A stretch of 64,000 bases of DNA from Chaetoderma sp. LZ-2023a (lineage: Eukaryota > Mollusca > Caudofoveata > Chaetodermatida > Chaetodermatidae): positions 35,130,880 through 35,194,879 of the forward strand of contig CM067367.1 of assembly GCA_034401795.1 (NCBI GenBank). Reading direction: 5' to 3'. Positions 11,254-22,039 of the stretch are shown here, piece after piece. Within the stretch, counting starts at the first letter, position 1. Every line of letters begins with the position of its first letter. The notes under the pieces were generated by a model that saw only the letters and a program-made list of their open reading frames with translations, did no database searches and had not been told where the DNA came from. A program made the position numbers and the translations under genes.

Positions 11254-12719
11254 ACAAAAACAACTTTCCCAGAACCTCTGAAGCGATCAGGCTGAAATTT
11301 CTGATATATAATTAGTAACTAAGGGCGATTAATATTTGTTCAAGAGAAATTGATACGTCAAAAAACATGGCCGCGGTGGACCAATCAAAATATAGTGAGC
11401 GATATTGGATTTTTTTATTTGATGGATTTTGATGCCGAAATTCGTTTTATAAAGGTTTTTGGGTATTCTGATCTCAAATCTGCAATTTTCGAAACTGTCG
11501 GATAAACAGTTTTGGCAGCCATCTTGGATCATTTTCCCGCCAAAAGCTCCCATACTAAAGCAAAGGGGAAATTTAAAATGTCTTCTCGAGAACTAGTGGC
11601 CCGATTTGAATTATATTTGGCAGGAAGCATCCTTATGGGATAGAGATTTCATTTTGTTCAAACAAAGCCGATCGGCCAATTTGGCCGGTGGCCATCTTGG
11701 ATTTCGGCCGATTTTTAGAAATGTCTATAAAAATCTCATTCTCTGAAACGGCTTGGGGAATCGATTCAAAACTTATGAAACCTCATCTAGGCAAAGAGGT
11801 AAGCCAAGTTTGTTCAAGACAACTTGATTGGCCGAATGGTTCGGCAGCCATGTTGGATGACCTAGTATTCCCGAAAACGACTTCTCCAGAACCGCTGAAT
11901 GGATCAGGCCAAAATTTGGGAGATACGATTGGGGACTAAGGGCCATTAAAGTTTGTTCAAGGGAAGTTGCTCCGTCGAAAAACTTGGCCGCCGTGGGCCA
12001 ATCAAAATGTAGTGTGTTTGGCGGACACATTTTTTTATTTGATGGATTGTAAGGCCAAAATTGGTTCTATATATGTTTTTGGGTATTCTGAGCTCAAATT
12101 TGCAATTTTCGAAACTGTCGGATAAACGGTTTCGTGGTCATCTTGCATAATTTTCTCGTCAACAGCTCCCATGCTAAAGCAATGGGAAATTTAAAATGTC
12201 TTCTCGAGAACTACCAGGCCGATTTCAATTATATTTGGCAGGAAGCATCCTTAGGGCATAAGGATCCAAGTTTGTTCAAATGAACCCAATCGGCCAATTT
12301 GCCCAATGGCCATTTTTGATTTCTGCCAATTTCAGGAAATGTCTTTAAAAATCTTCTCCGAAACCACATGGGGAATCTTCATCTAGGCCAAGAGGTAAGC
12401 CAATTTTTTTCAAGAGGACTTGATTGACTAAATGGTTTGGCGACCATCTTGGAGACCGGGTTTTCAGGGAAATTACTCCTCCAGAACCGCTGAAGGCATC
12501 AGGCCGAAATTTGGGCCATTAAAATTTGTCGAAGGGAAGTTGATCCATCAAGAAAATGTGGGCGCCGTGGGCCAATCAAAATGCAGTGTTTGGCGGCCAT
12601 ATTTCACTTGCAAAAATGTCCACAATCTCATTTAAAAGACTGCTAAACCACCCACCAACAATTTTGACAAAAATTGATGGGGCTCCAGGTGAGCGACACA
12701 GGCCCCTTGGGCCTCTTGT
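11254..12719 (+). repeat. GCCATCTTGG-box element, copy 2, right part
   Basis: Continuation of the element begun at 3650: two further modules about 620 bp apart (markers near 11607 and 12227), then the canonical 3' end CCAGGTGAGCGACACAGGCC followed by CCTTGGGCCTCTTGT. The last part folds as GGCCC-CTT-GGGCC. Without the DIRS insertion this copy would be about 2.45 kb. Confidence 0.75.
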
Positions 12720-12964
12720 CTAGAAAGCGTGCTCACAATGTTCTAATAGTAGCTTAGTGATAATTTAATACATTTCATCATAATATTTGTCCCAAAATCG
12801 GTTGATATAGACATTACTAAAGTCGACATGACAATGTTCCTGGATAATAACAATTCTCATATCCCCCTCTAGGACAAAATGAACCGGAAGTTTCAATTCA
12901 TGGGGAGCGTTGGGAGTGTATATGTTCCTCGGCAAAATCTGTCATCAGTATACTTGTTTAATTA

Positions 12965-14276
12965 TTAGCTCAACTGGCCTGAAAGGCCAAGTGAGCTTAT
13001 GCCATGGCGACCATCCATCCGTCCGTCGTCTGTCATCCGTCATCCATCAACTTTTCCTTTAAATGCCTTCTCAAGAACCACTGGGCCGATTTCAATTATA
13101 TTTGGCAGGAAGCATCCTTAGGGCATCAGGATCCAAGTTTGTTCAAATGAACCCGATTGGCCAATTTGACCGGTGGCCATCTTGGATTTACGCCGATTTT
13201 AGGAAACGTCTTTAAAAATCTCCGAAACCGCTTAGGGGCTTGATGCAAATCTTATGAAATATGATCTAGGACAAGAGCTTAACCAAGTTTGTTCAAGGGA
13301 ACTTGATTGGTCAAATGTTTCAGCGGCCATCTTGGTTGACCTAGTTGTAGCGAAAATGACTTCTCCAGAACCGCTGAAGGGATCGGGCCGAAATTTGGCA
13401 GATATGATTAGGGCCAAAGGGCCATTAGAGTTTGATCAAGAGAAGTTGATCCGTCAAAAAACTTGGTCACCGTGGACCAATCAAAATATAGCGTGTTTGG
13501 TGGCCATATTGAATTTTTTTATTTGATGGATTTTGAGGCCGAAATTGGTTTTGTATGTGTTTTACGGTATTCTGATCACAGATTTACAATTTTCGAAACT
13601 GTCAGATAAATGGTTTGGCGGCCATTTTGGATCATTTTCCCACCAGAAGCTCCCATACTAAAGCAATGGGAAATTTAGAATGTTTTCTCGAGAACTACTG
13701 GTCCAATTTCAATTATATTTCGCAGGAAGCATGCATAGGGCATAGAGATTCAAGTTTGTTCAAACGAAGCCGATCGTCCAATTGGGCTGGTGGCCATCTT
13801 GGGTTTTGGCCGATTTTTAGAAACGTCTAAAAATTTCCGAAACCTCATGAAATATGATTTAGGGCAAGTGCTGAGCCAAGTTTGTTCAAGGGAACTTGAT
13901 TGGTCAAATGGTTTGGCAGCCATCTTGGTTGACCTAGTTATAGCGAAAATTACCTCCAGAACCGCTGAAGGGATCAGGCCAAAATTTGGCAAATATGATT
14001 ATGGTCTAAGGGCCATTAAAGTTTGTTCAAGAGAAGTCGATCCATCAAAAAACATGGCCGCCGTGGGCCATTCAAAATATAGCATGTTTGGCGGGTGTAT
14101 TGGATTTTTTTATTTGATGGATTTTGAGGCCCAAATTGGTTTTGTGTTTTTGGGTATTCTGATCTCAAATTTGCAATTTTTGAAATGGTCGGATAAATGG
14201 TTCGGTGGCCATCTTGTTGATAAAGAGCATTCTAGTTGAAATGCCTATGGTCCAGCTGAGTGATTCAGGCCCCTTG
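12965..14276 (+). repeat. GCCATCTTGG-box element, copy 3
   Basis: Complete copy of about 1.3 kb, from AGCTCAACTGGCCTGAAAGG to the 3' end TCCAGCTGAGTGATTCAGGC. It holds two modules (markers near 13090 and 13708). Its last 180 bases closely match the end of copy 1, including about 30 bp of sequence beyond the element end (AATTGTAGAGTGTGCAGATA). Confidence 0.75.
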
Positions 14277-14309
14277 ATAATTGTAGAGTGTGCAGATATT
14301 CGCGTTGGT

Positions 14310-14995
14310 GGTTTCCAAGCCATATGTCAGTATCGGTCAAAATCAATTTTATGAATTCTACATAATTACCGATCAATTCATAAGCCATGCAACTTGGCTA
14401 CGGGGCAATGAGCAACTCTTGTATCCCTCTAGGCTGAATTGACCAAGTAATTCGTTTTACGATGTCATCACTTTTGCACACATTAAGCGATTTCGCAATT
14501 CGGTTGTTTTCAGATCTTTTATGTTCTATCATATAGAAACCGAAAAAAGCCGAGCGTGAATTAAATGTAAACACTCTGGAATGGTTGCCGACAATGAACA
14601 GGCACTGCTATCATAGATTTTAACATATATAGCTTCTGCGGTAATTTTAAGCGGGTAAAGCTTGCGTGTTTGCAAGAAACTTATGCATTAGTTTTCTCAA
14701 CGTCATGGAATATTTTGTTTTTGCGAGTCTAACGGATAATTTTGACAGAAATTTTGTACTAGTCCACCGGACTTGTGACCAATAGACTATAAGCAGTCCG
14801 TATGCGAATCAGATAGTCTCGGACTAGCGGACATAACTAGAGATCGAACCCTGCATAGTCAAAGATCTGTATCCAGCCACCCATTCAACAGCCTCCATAA
14901 ATACAGGACTGACACTACTCGCTTCAGATTATACACTCGCAGCCTCACCCTCTATATGTTTCTCAGATTCATTATCTTATTTCCTCTATGCTTAG
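14310..14995. other. SPT16 intron, no feature seen
   Basis: Single-copy-looking sequence upstream of the SPT16 exon. No further SPT16 exon, ORF or recognisable element is visible. The last 20 bases form a pyrimidine-rich splice acceptor ending CTTAG. Confidence 0.5.
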
Positions 14996-15067
14996 GTGAT
15001 GATGACTTGGGTTCAAGTGAGGAGAGTGGAAAAGACTGGGATGAGCTAGAGGCAGAAGCTAAGAGAG
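14996..15067 (+). CDS. SUPT16H: FACT complex subunit SPT16, penultimate exon
   Basis: Encodes the acidic end of the C-terminal domain of SPT16, the large subunit of FACT, the nuclear H2A-H2B chaperone that lets polymerases pass nucleosomes. The exon follows a CTTAG acceptor and ends AAGAGAG before a GTAGGT donor. Read from the third base it gives GDDDLGSSEESGKDWDELEA and then EAKR. The core SGKDWDELE is a signature of animal SPT16 just before its basic tail. The leftover base joins the exon at 16615 in frame. Upstream exons were not found in this window, so the rest of the gene lies to the left. Confidence 0.85.
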
Positions 15068-15298
15068 GTAGGTAGTTAACTACGCCTAGATGTTCCTACG
15101 GTTAATCTGGCTCATGAGTCTGACTAGGTCGTAGAGATTTATGTAGTGTTTATCTGTAATATGTATCATACTTTCGGGGGTTAGTCTTTTTGATGGTATA
15201 TTTCTCATTTTGTTTTTGATGTCTTGTAATATCTGCATTTCTACTGTTTGACTGCTGAACTTCTGCAGAGAACATTTCCCATGGGACAACTCTTCACC

Positions 15299-15389
15299 TG
15301 CTGAATATTTGAAAACTATTTGACTGAAAGTTGTTGGTGACTAAGCCACCAACAACTTGTCAGTCAAATTGTTTTCAAAATATTCAGCA
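15299..15389 (+). repeat. foldback B MITE
   Basis: Hairpin with arms CTGAATATTTGAAAAC and GTTTTCAAAATATTCAG, and a long inner stem around TGGTGACTAAGCCACCA. It lies in the SPT16 intron. The 60 bases after it (AAAATTATTGTTTTGGCAGC) recur after the copy at 42165. Confidence 0.8.
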
Positions 15390-15769
15390 TGTCCCGAGTT
15401 ACTGTCCCTTAAAATTATTGTTTTGGCAGCTTGTAGCAGTCAGACACTCAATTAATCATCCTGTGTCTATTCAAATACTGAAGTACCAAGCGAGCAAAAT
15501 ACATGCCTTGGAGTCTCTTGTTTTAAAAAACGGAACATTTTCTCCATGCCTGAAAACTGTATGATTCTCTCATGGAAAGTATCTGGCCGAGCCCAGCAAA
15601 CAAAGACAACTACCCGGGGCTTGGAAAATCTATAATGGACTTCTTCATTCGTTATTCAATGTGGGAAGATAATCTGATTGGATGTGTCATGTGGTCGTGA
15701 ACACAAAGGAGTGGTGTTCCATTTGGCCATTGGCTGCCCGTCTTTTCCCCCAAAATTTTGAGGAAACCC

Positions 15770-16115
15770 TTTAACCATTTAATGGTCAAATTTGATCAAG
15801 AAAAAAAAAAAAAATTATTGAATGTCCAGTTACAGGCCAAGAGAATAGAATTTTTGAAAATTCGTCACTGGAATGACTGGCTGGTTTTGACCGGTATGAC
15901 CATTAAATGGTTAATGCCTAAATTGGTCAAGAAAATCAGAACGTTTCCTTATTGTATGTCCATTTGAAGGCCAAGAGGACTATTTTTTAAAATTTACCAG
16001 TGAAATGACTGGATCATTTATCGAGTGATAAATGTTTAAACATTCTCTTGGCTTGCAAATGGCCACTCGTCAAGACCACTACTGCAGAGATCTAGTTTGA
16101 CCAGTAGAGTTAAAA
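15770..16115 (+). repeat. foldback A MITEs, two adjacent
   Basis: Two partial copies back to back inside the last SPT16 intron, recognisable by CACTGGAATGACTGGCTGG and CCATTTGAAGGCCAAGAGGA. A run of 14 A lies at about 15800. Confidence 0.65.
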
Positions 16116-16307
16116 CCATAAATTTATGAATGAATTAAGGGATCTGATCTGTCACTCAAGTATCTGACATCAAAATCAATTAGTCACTACGTCACGAGTG
16201 AGCTGATGTCACAATAATTATGACCTATCTAGCTTGGTCATGAACATTGAAGGTTCCATCAAGTGTGCAAATTGTATGTATGATGGATTTAGTATTTAAT
16301 AAATATT

Positions 16308-16391
16308 CTGTTGAATATTTTGAAACTGATTTGACTGGCCGCTGTTTCTGCCTTAGGCAGCACTCACACAAATTGGCTTCAAAATATTCAA
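16308..16391 (+). repeat. foldback B MITE
   Basis: Arms CTGTTGAATATTTTGAAACT and GGCTTCAAAATATTCAAC, with a GCTGTTTCTGCC/GGCAGC inner stem. In the SPT16 intron, about 220 bp before the last exon. Confidence 0.75.
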
Positions 16392-16614
16392 CCGTTTACC
16401 CGTAAAGTTACCTTGAATTTGAAAAAGTATATAACTTGCTAAATGAGGGCTTGACCATATATGCAGAAAACAATAAGGCAAGTCGAGGTTTGGTCTGTGG
16501 CTCTGTGGTTTTACTTATGGATTTATTCTGTGTGCTTCTATCCATAGCGGATGGTGAGAAAGAGGTCTCTGTTGCTTTACTTCTATAATTAATTGTATCT
16601 ATTTCCATCCACAG

Positions 16615-16925
16615 CTGATGCTGCAAAAGAGGATGAAGTTGATGGCAGAGATCGGCATCATGATCATGGCCGAGACCATGGTCGAGGCGGAGACAAGGAT
16701 CGAAGCCGCGATAAGGGAAGAAGCCGGGATACGGGGAGGAGCCCAGACAAGGGACGAAGGCATGATAAGGACCGAAGCCATGACAAGGGACGTGACAAGG
16801 GACGTGACAAGGGAGGTGACAAGGGACATGCTAAGGGACATGCTAAGGATGATGATCGTAAACGGAAGCGTCATGATAGTGACAAACATAAATCATCGAG
16901 TCCAGACAAGAAGAAGCGTCGATGA
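16615..16925 (+). CDS. SUPT16H: FACT complex subunit SPT16, last exon
   Basis: Terminal exon after a TTTCCATCCACAG acceptor, with the stop TGA at 16923-16925. It completes the split alanine codon and continues ADAAKEDEVDGRDRHHDHGR. About 80 residues of an Arg/Lys/Asp/His/Gly repeat follow (DKGRS, DKGRD, DKGHAK), ending in a nuclear-localisation-like KRKRHDSDKHK...DKKKRR. Vertebrate SPT16 also ends with a basic KKKRK tail after the WDELE motif, but here the tail is longer and made of an imperfect five- to nine-residue repeat, probably a lineage-specific expansion. In frame with the previous exon; intron 1547 bp. The antisense strand is open over this repeat only because of its composition. Confidence 0.85.
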
Positions 16926-17047
16926 ACCACAGAGTGATTGAGTGATTGCTTGAGTTGTGCCATTGAATGAGAGGGTGTGTGTGTTGACACATGAATGACA
17001 CATGCCACTTCTGATAGATATAGACTTGGATATAAGAGTCTAATCTA

Positions 17048-17262
17048 TTAACCCTTTACTGGTCAAATATGGTCAAGAAGATCTAAATATATGCTTATGG
17101 AATGTCCATTTGCAGGCCAAGAGAGGACTATTTTTGTAAACTTAACACTGGAATGACTGGCTCAGTTATCGAGCCAGTAAATAGTGGTCAATTTCCAAAA
17201 ATATTCTTTTCTTGACCTGCAAATGGACATCCCTCAAGGCTAGTTGACCATTAAAGGGTTAA
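17048..17262 (+). repeat. foldback A MITE
   Basis: Well-preserved copy with terminal inverted repeats TTAACCCTTTACTGGTCAAA and TTGACCATTAAAGGGTTAA. It lies 122 bp after the SPT16 stop and may be in the 3' UTR. Confidence 0.8.
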
Positions 17263-17389
17263 AGAGAATGACCATGGAATATTAAATTCTCTGTTGAATG
17301 CGTTGAAATTAATTATTCCCACAATCTTCACAGAAAAGTAAGGGTTATTCCGTCCTGCGCGTGTGCGTGCGCAGAAATGGATTGTAACA

Positions 17390-17530
17390 TAACTCCTCCG
17401 AAACCATTGGATGGAATTCAACCAAATTGGGTATGTTAACTACCTATAGGAGTGGGAGTTCACGAGGATATTTACATTTGGCTCCGCCCCCAGGGTTGGA
17501 GGTGGGGTTTAAAAGGTCAAAGTGGTGAAC
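17390..17530 (+). repeat. repeat E (CTCCTCCGAAACC type)
   Basis: Contains CTCCTCCGAAACCATTGGAT and GGAATTCAACCAAATTGGGT. Related pieces lie at 21925-22010, 54140-54240 and 54725-54795. Non-coding; family unknown to me. Confidence 0.5.
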
Positions 17531-17840
17531 GTGGGTATATGCGATGACACATCATCGAACAATCTAGTTGACTAAGTTGTTGCTGCCTAACTCGATGACT
17601 GTATTCAACATTCAACAGGAAATCTTTGTCAAATTATTTTCAAAATATTGAACAACTATCTCACATGACTGTATGTACATGTGAGACTTGTAAGTTATAG
17701 TTATACAGTACCATTAGCTTGTATCAAGTTACCTACCCTTTTCGTGTCGATGTTTAAAAATAATTAAAATAGAAAGATAGAATTACATGTACAGTACAAC
17801 TCAGAAATAAAGGAACATTTCCAAAACAAAATAAAACTTA

Positions 17841-17934
17841 CTGTTGAATAGTTTTTTAACATTATTGGACTGAAAGTAAGAAATGTCTTCCAATCCAATT
17901 ACGTATATGCATAATATTCAACAGAATGTTTATT
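17841..17934 (+). repeat. foldback B MITE
   Basis: Arms CTGTTGAATAGTTTTTTAAC and ATAATATTCAACAG, inner TTGGACTGAAAG/CTTCCAATCCAA. Confidence 0.7.
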
Positions 17935-18512
17935 ACATCATGTTCAAAATTGTACTAACACATTTCTGTTTCTATTCAATTTATTTATGAGCTGTACTGT
18001 ATTGATGAAATTGATTATCATTTTATTTGTTTTATTTCAGTTTCAATATCTACTATTAATTATCTGTGCATCATTTACATATTGTATTTTGATTGAATAT
18101 GCTGTGTTTTCGCCACGCTACCTCTTCTAAAGCATAACTTACTGGATCAAATTGTCAAGACTTTGTGACATCGGGTAGACGGAGGAAAACCGGTGTTGAT
18201 GTTAAACGTATTGCTAAATCCTGTCTGCAACACTGCTTCCAGATTTACATTACATGCCATAAATAAGTTAACATGTTTCCAAAACTGAAACATGGTAGTA
18301 CAATTTTAAACATGATGGAAGAAATGTTTTGTTCAATATTTCGGGCTTAATTTGATTGGAAACCATTGCTTTAAAATTAAAATTATGGCCTACTTAATAT
18401 ACAGGTATGCAAATTATATCAATCTAGTGACTAGGTTCAGTTAGTACAAGGCTATTGACATCATATATAGAATTTCATTTTAGTTATGTCTTATATCTTA
18501 TTGTCATATATA

Positions 18513-18607
18513 ATGTTGAATAATTTTGCAACCAATTTGATTGGAAATCATTACTGCCTATGGCAGCAATGGCTTCCAATCAAATTTAAGCTCAATGTAT
18601 TCAACAG
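18513..18607 (+). repeat. foldback B MITE
   Basis: Arms TGTTGAATAATTTTGCAACC and a weaker TGTATTCAACA, with the inner stem TTTGATTGGAA/TTCCAATCAAA around TGCCTATGGCA. Confidence 0.75.
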
Positions 18608-18670
18608 TAGGTTGGAAGTTATTTCTAAACTGTACTGTGTCTAATGTCAGCTGACCATTCAGCAGTGCAG

Positions 18671-18848
18671 GTGTTAACCCACAAATTTGTTCAAGAAAAA
18701 ATCAATTTTCTCAAAGAAAATGTCCACTGCGGTCCAAGATAAGACTATATTTGAAAATTTACCAGTGGAATGACTGGCACGGTTTCAAAAATAGTCTTGT
18801 CTTAGTCTGCAAATGAACATTTCTCAAGACCCTTTAAAAAGAGTTAAA
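18671..18848 (+). repeat. foldback A MITE
   Basis: Shortened copy: one GGAATGACTGGC arm, with AAAATAGTCTTGTCTTAGTC on the other side. Confidence 0.6.
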
Positions 18849-19309
18849 TGGGTAGTTCTGCTTGAGCATTGTGTATGATACGAAATGCAGTGAGTGCGGT
18901 TTGAATAAGAATTGCGTTTGGCGAGTAACTGGTATACATTCAGTAGTGTATACATGCTTGTCTCAGAGAATGTGCTAGGAAAGGTAACAAGAGGCCCAAT
19001 GGCCTGTGGCGCTCAACTGGAGCATTCACATTTAAAGCATTTGTATTTAAATAGACATGATGGATGATTTTTGGAAAATTCAAGATGGCCATAAAAAAAA
19101 TGACCAATAAAGATTCTCGTTGAAGCCTACCGTCATAGGATCGTTCCACCCGAGTTTTGTTAATATTGGGCTATTGATTGAAGGAGTACCGTTTTTAAAT
19201 GCTTCCGGAATAGTTACAGAAAATCAGAGATGGCTGCCAAAATATTGACCTATCAAAATTCTGTGACAATAGGATCCTTCCAGCCAAATTTGGTTGAAAT
19301 TCACCTTTC

Positions 19310-19687
19310 CAGAGTACCCAGCCATCATATGACGTCATAATGAACTGCGTGGCGTGTACAATGACATCATAATGAATGACGTCGATTAGTACGTCACGAA
19401 CGCATATTTGATGACTGTCTATGGGCTGTTGTACAAATTGTTTGCTTTTACTTTTCAAAAAATATGCTGTTGAATATTTTGAAACTAATTTGACTGGGCG
19501 CTGTTGCTGCCTATGGCAGCAACAGCACCCAGTCTAATTAGTTACAAAATATTCAACAGCTTCCCTGTATAGTTTTCAGGAAATTGATAGCTAGGGCATT
19601 CGGGGATCGATCAATCCAAACACGGCGAGGTGTGGGTGGAGCTTAGCTAGTGATGGGCGGGGCATAGCTAAAAATGGAAAGGTCCAT
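19310..19687 (+). repeat. TIR element C, copy 1
   Basis: Medium repeat ending AAAAATGGAAAGGTCCAT, the inverted form of the start AATGGACCTTTCCATTTT seen in the copy at 52446. Shared internal blocks are GATGTCATAATG-type motifs, GATCGATC and GGTGTGGGTGGAGCTTAGCT. A foldback B copy lies inside. Confidence 0.6.
19466..19560 (+). repeat. foldback B MITE, best-preserved copy
   Basis: Near-perfect 95-bp hairpin. The left arm starts GCTGTTGAATATTTTGAAAC, the right arm ends ACAAAATATTCAACAGC, and the inner stem GCTGTTGCTGCC/GGCAGCAACAGC closes on a TAT loop. It has no coding capacity and looks like a miniature inverted-repeat transposon. At least fourteen copies are visible in the window in two arm subtypes, TTTGACTGGGAGCTG and TTTGACTGAAAGTTGTTGG. 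Confidence 0.85.
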
Positions 19688-19729
19688 TGTCCCAGCAATT
19701 AATGAGGAGTAGCATTTTAGACAAATTCC

Positions 19730-20490
19730 CATTTTCCAGAAAATCCAAGATGGTCACCATCAAAATTCTGTATTCATGTTCTGAAGTGTACCGGCCTAGG
19801 GTTCTTTCAGCTGAGTTTGGTTGAAATTGGCCAAGCGGTTAATGAGTAGCCGTTTAACTGATTTCCCAAAATATTCAGAAAATCCAAGATGGCTGCCTGA
19901 AAGATTGACCAATCAAAATTCTGTATACAAGTAATGAAGTCTACTGCCCTAGGCTTGATCCAGCCAGTCTGGTTGAAATCACTCGAGCAGTTAATGAGGA
20001 GCAACGTATTAAACGATTTTCAGCCTTTTTTCGGAAAATTGAAGATGGCCGCCGAACAAATTGACCAATCAACATTCAGTATACAAGCTCTAAAATACCA
20101 CTTTTTGGTCCTTCCAGCCGAGTTTGCTTGAACTCATTCAAACGGTTAATGAGTAGCCTTTTACAGAAATTTTCAGAAAATCCAAGATGGCTGCCTCAAA
20201 AATTTACCAATTAAAATTCTGTATACAAGTTCTGAAAGTTACCAGCCTAATATCCTTCCAGCCAAGTCTGTCTGGAATTGCTCAAGCAGTTAATGAGTAG
20301 TGTTTTAAGCGATTTCCCACCATTTTTCGGAAATATTCAAGATGGCCACCTCACAAATGAACCAATCAAAATTCTGAAGCATACTTCGCTAGGGTTCTTC
20401 CATCCGAGTTTGATTGAAATCGGCCCAGTGGTTATCGAGTAGGCTTTTAAGTAATCTCCAGAAATCTTTGAAAAATCCAAGATGGCCGTC
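19730..20490 (+). repeat. tandem array of ~145-bp CCAAGATGGC units
   Basis: About five imperfect units, with CCAAGATGGC-type boxes near 19745, 19890, 20040, 20183, 20338 and 20480. Each is followed by ACCAATCAAAATTCTGTATA-like and CTTCCAGCCGAGTTTG-like boxes. Part of composite copy 4. Confidence 0.7.
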
Positions 20491-21295
20491 GGCCAAACTG
20501 GCCAATCGGCTTCATTTGAACAAACTTGGATCCTATGCCCTAAGGATGTTTCCTGCCAAATATAATTGAAAATCGGCCCAGTGGTTCTCGAGAAGACATT
20601 TTAAATTTCCCATTGATTTAGTATGGGAGTATTGGGCGGGAAAACAATCCAAGATGGTCGTCAAACCGTTTATTCGACAGTTTCAAGTGGTAAATTTGAA
20701 ATCAGCATACCCAAAAACATATAAAACTAATTTCAGCTTTAAAATCCATCAAATAAAAAAAATCCAAAATGCTGTCAAACATGCTACATTTTGATTTGTC
20801 CAGGGCAGCCATGTTTTTTTATGTATCAACTTCTCTTGAACAAGGTTTAATGGCCCTTAGTCCCTAATTATATCTGCCAACTTTCGGCCTGATCCCTTCA
20901 GTGGTTCTGGAGAAGTTGTTTTTGGGAAAATTAGGTCATCCATGATGGCCGCCAAACTAGTTGGCCAATCAAGTTTTCTTGAACACCCTTGGCGCTCTTG
21001 CCCTAAATGATATTTCATGAGTTTTGATTTGATCCCCCCCACGCAGTTTCAGAGATCTTTTAAGAAGTTTCCTAAAATCCAAGATGGCAGCCAGCCATAT
21101 TGGCTGATCAGCTTCATTTGAACAAGCTTGGACCCCTATGCCCTAAGGATGCTTCTTGCCAAAGATAATTAAAATTGGACCAGCGGTTCTCGAGAAGTTG
21201 CTTAAAGAAAAAGTTGACGGACAGACACATGACGGATGGTCGCCATGACATAAGCTCACTTTCAGACCAGGTGAGCTAACAATAATAGGTATTAC

Positions 21296-21494
21296 CAACT
21301 TTAATAGATGTCCATTTGTAAGCCAAGAGGATACTGTGTTTGAAGTTTTACCACTTGAATGGCTTGCTCGTTTATCAGTTTACCTGTATAGTGGTAAGTT
21401 TCCAAAAAATCGTCTTCTCTCAGCCTACAAATAGACATTTTTCAATACCAATGAGGAGGCTTGGTTTGGTCGACTTGACCTTTAAACGATTATG
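21296..21494 (+). repeat. foldback A MITE, degenerate
   Basis: Recognised by ATGTCCATTTGTAAGCCAAG and CAGCCTACAAATAGACATTT at opposite ends. It directly follows composite copy 4. Confidence 0.6.
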
Positions 21495-22039
21495 AGGTAC
21501 ATTGTAACCTGGGGGGTGGGGGAAGAAGACAACTGTGTAAGATACATCACAAAGTACTGTATTATATGCTATTAGCACTGTGTTTTGTATAATGTCTTGT
21601 TTGTATAACTGCTGAGACATGTTCCCATCTGTATTGTAATGTCTGTCACCTGACTATTGTATGAGTTGATTTGTACAAATCGTTTCTTCTTATGCTTTCA
21701 GTCAATGTTTTTGTAGATAAAAATGACCAATATACAATTTCACAAAATCCAAATAAAGAGTTATTTTCTGTTATCAATACTCACTATGGATTGTGTAGTA
21801 AAAAGGAGACGACGACAAATCAGAGAAATAAACTTCCAATGTCTAAACGGTAAAATCAGGGAAAAACTTGAAAAAATGTTATGGATATATGCAATCTCCT
21901 GCATCTGTGTGTACATCCATCTGTCTGTCACGCTATCTCCTACCAAACCATTGGGTGGAATTCAAACAAGATTAGGTGTGTGTTACCCATATATGATTGT
22001 GCTCTGCGACGCAGCATCTATCTTTGGTGCATAATGTTA

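Larger units (their letters stand above)
18987..21277 (-). repeat. GCCATCTTGG-box composite element, copy 4
   Basis: Read on the - strand it opens TGTTAGCTCACCTGGTCTGA (plus-strand end near 21280) and closes at ACAAGAGGCCCAATGGCCTG (plus-strand start). The right half (20460-21277) holds the standard module. The left half (19730-20490) is a different array of about five 145-bp units, each with CCAAGATGGC and ACCAATCAAAATTCTGTATA. A separate TIR element (19310-19687) is nested in it. Non-coding. Confidence 0.65.

Noticed and set aside
16599-16889. Antisense frame over the SPT16 last exon
   Set aside because: Shadow of the repetitive coding sequence on the other strand; the sense strand has splice sites and a conserved motif.
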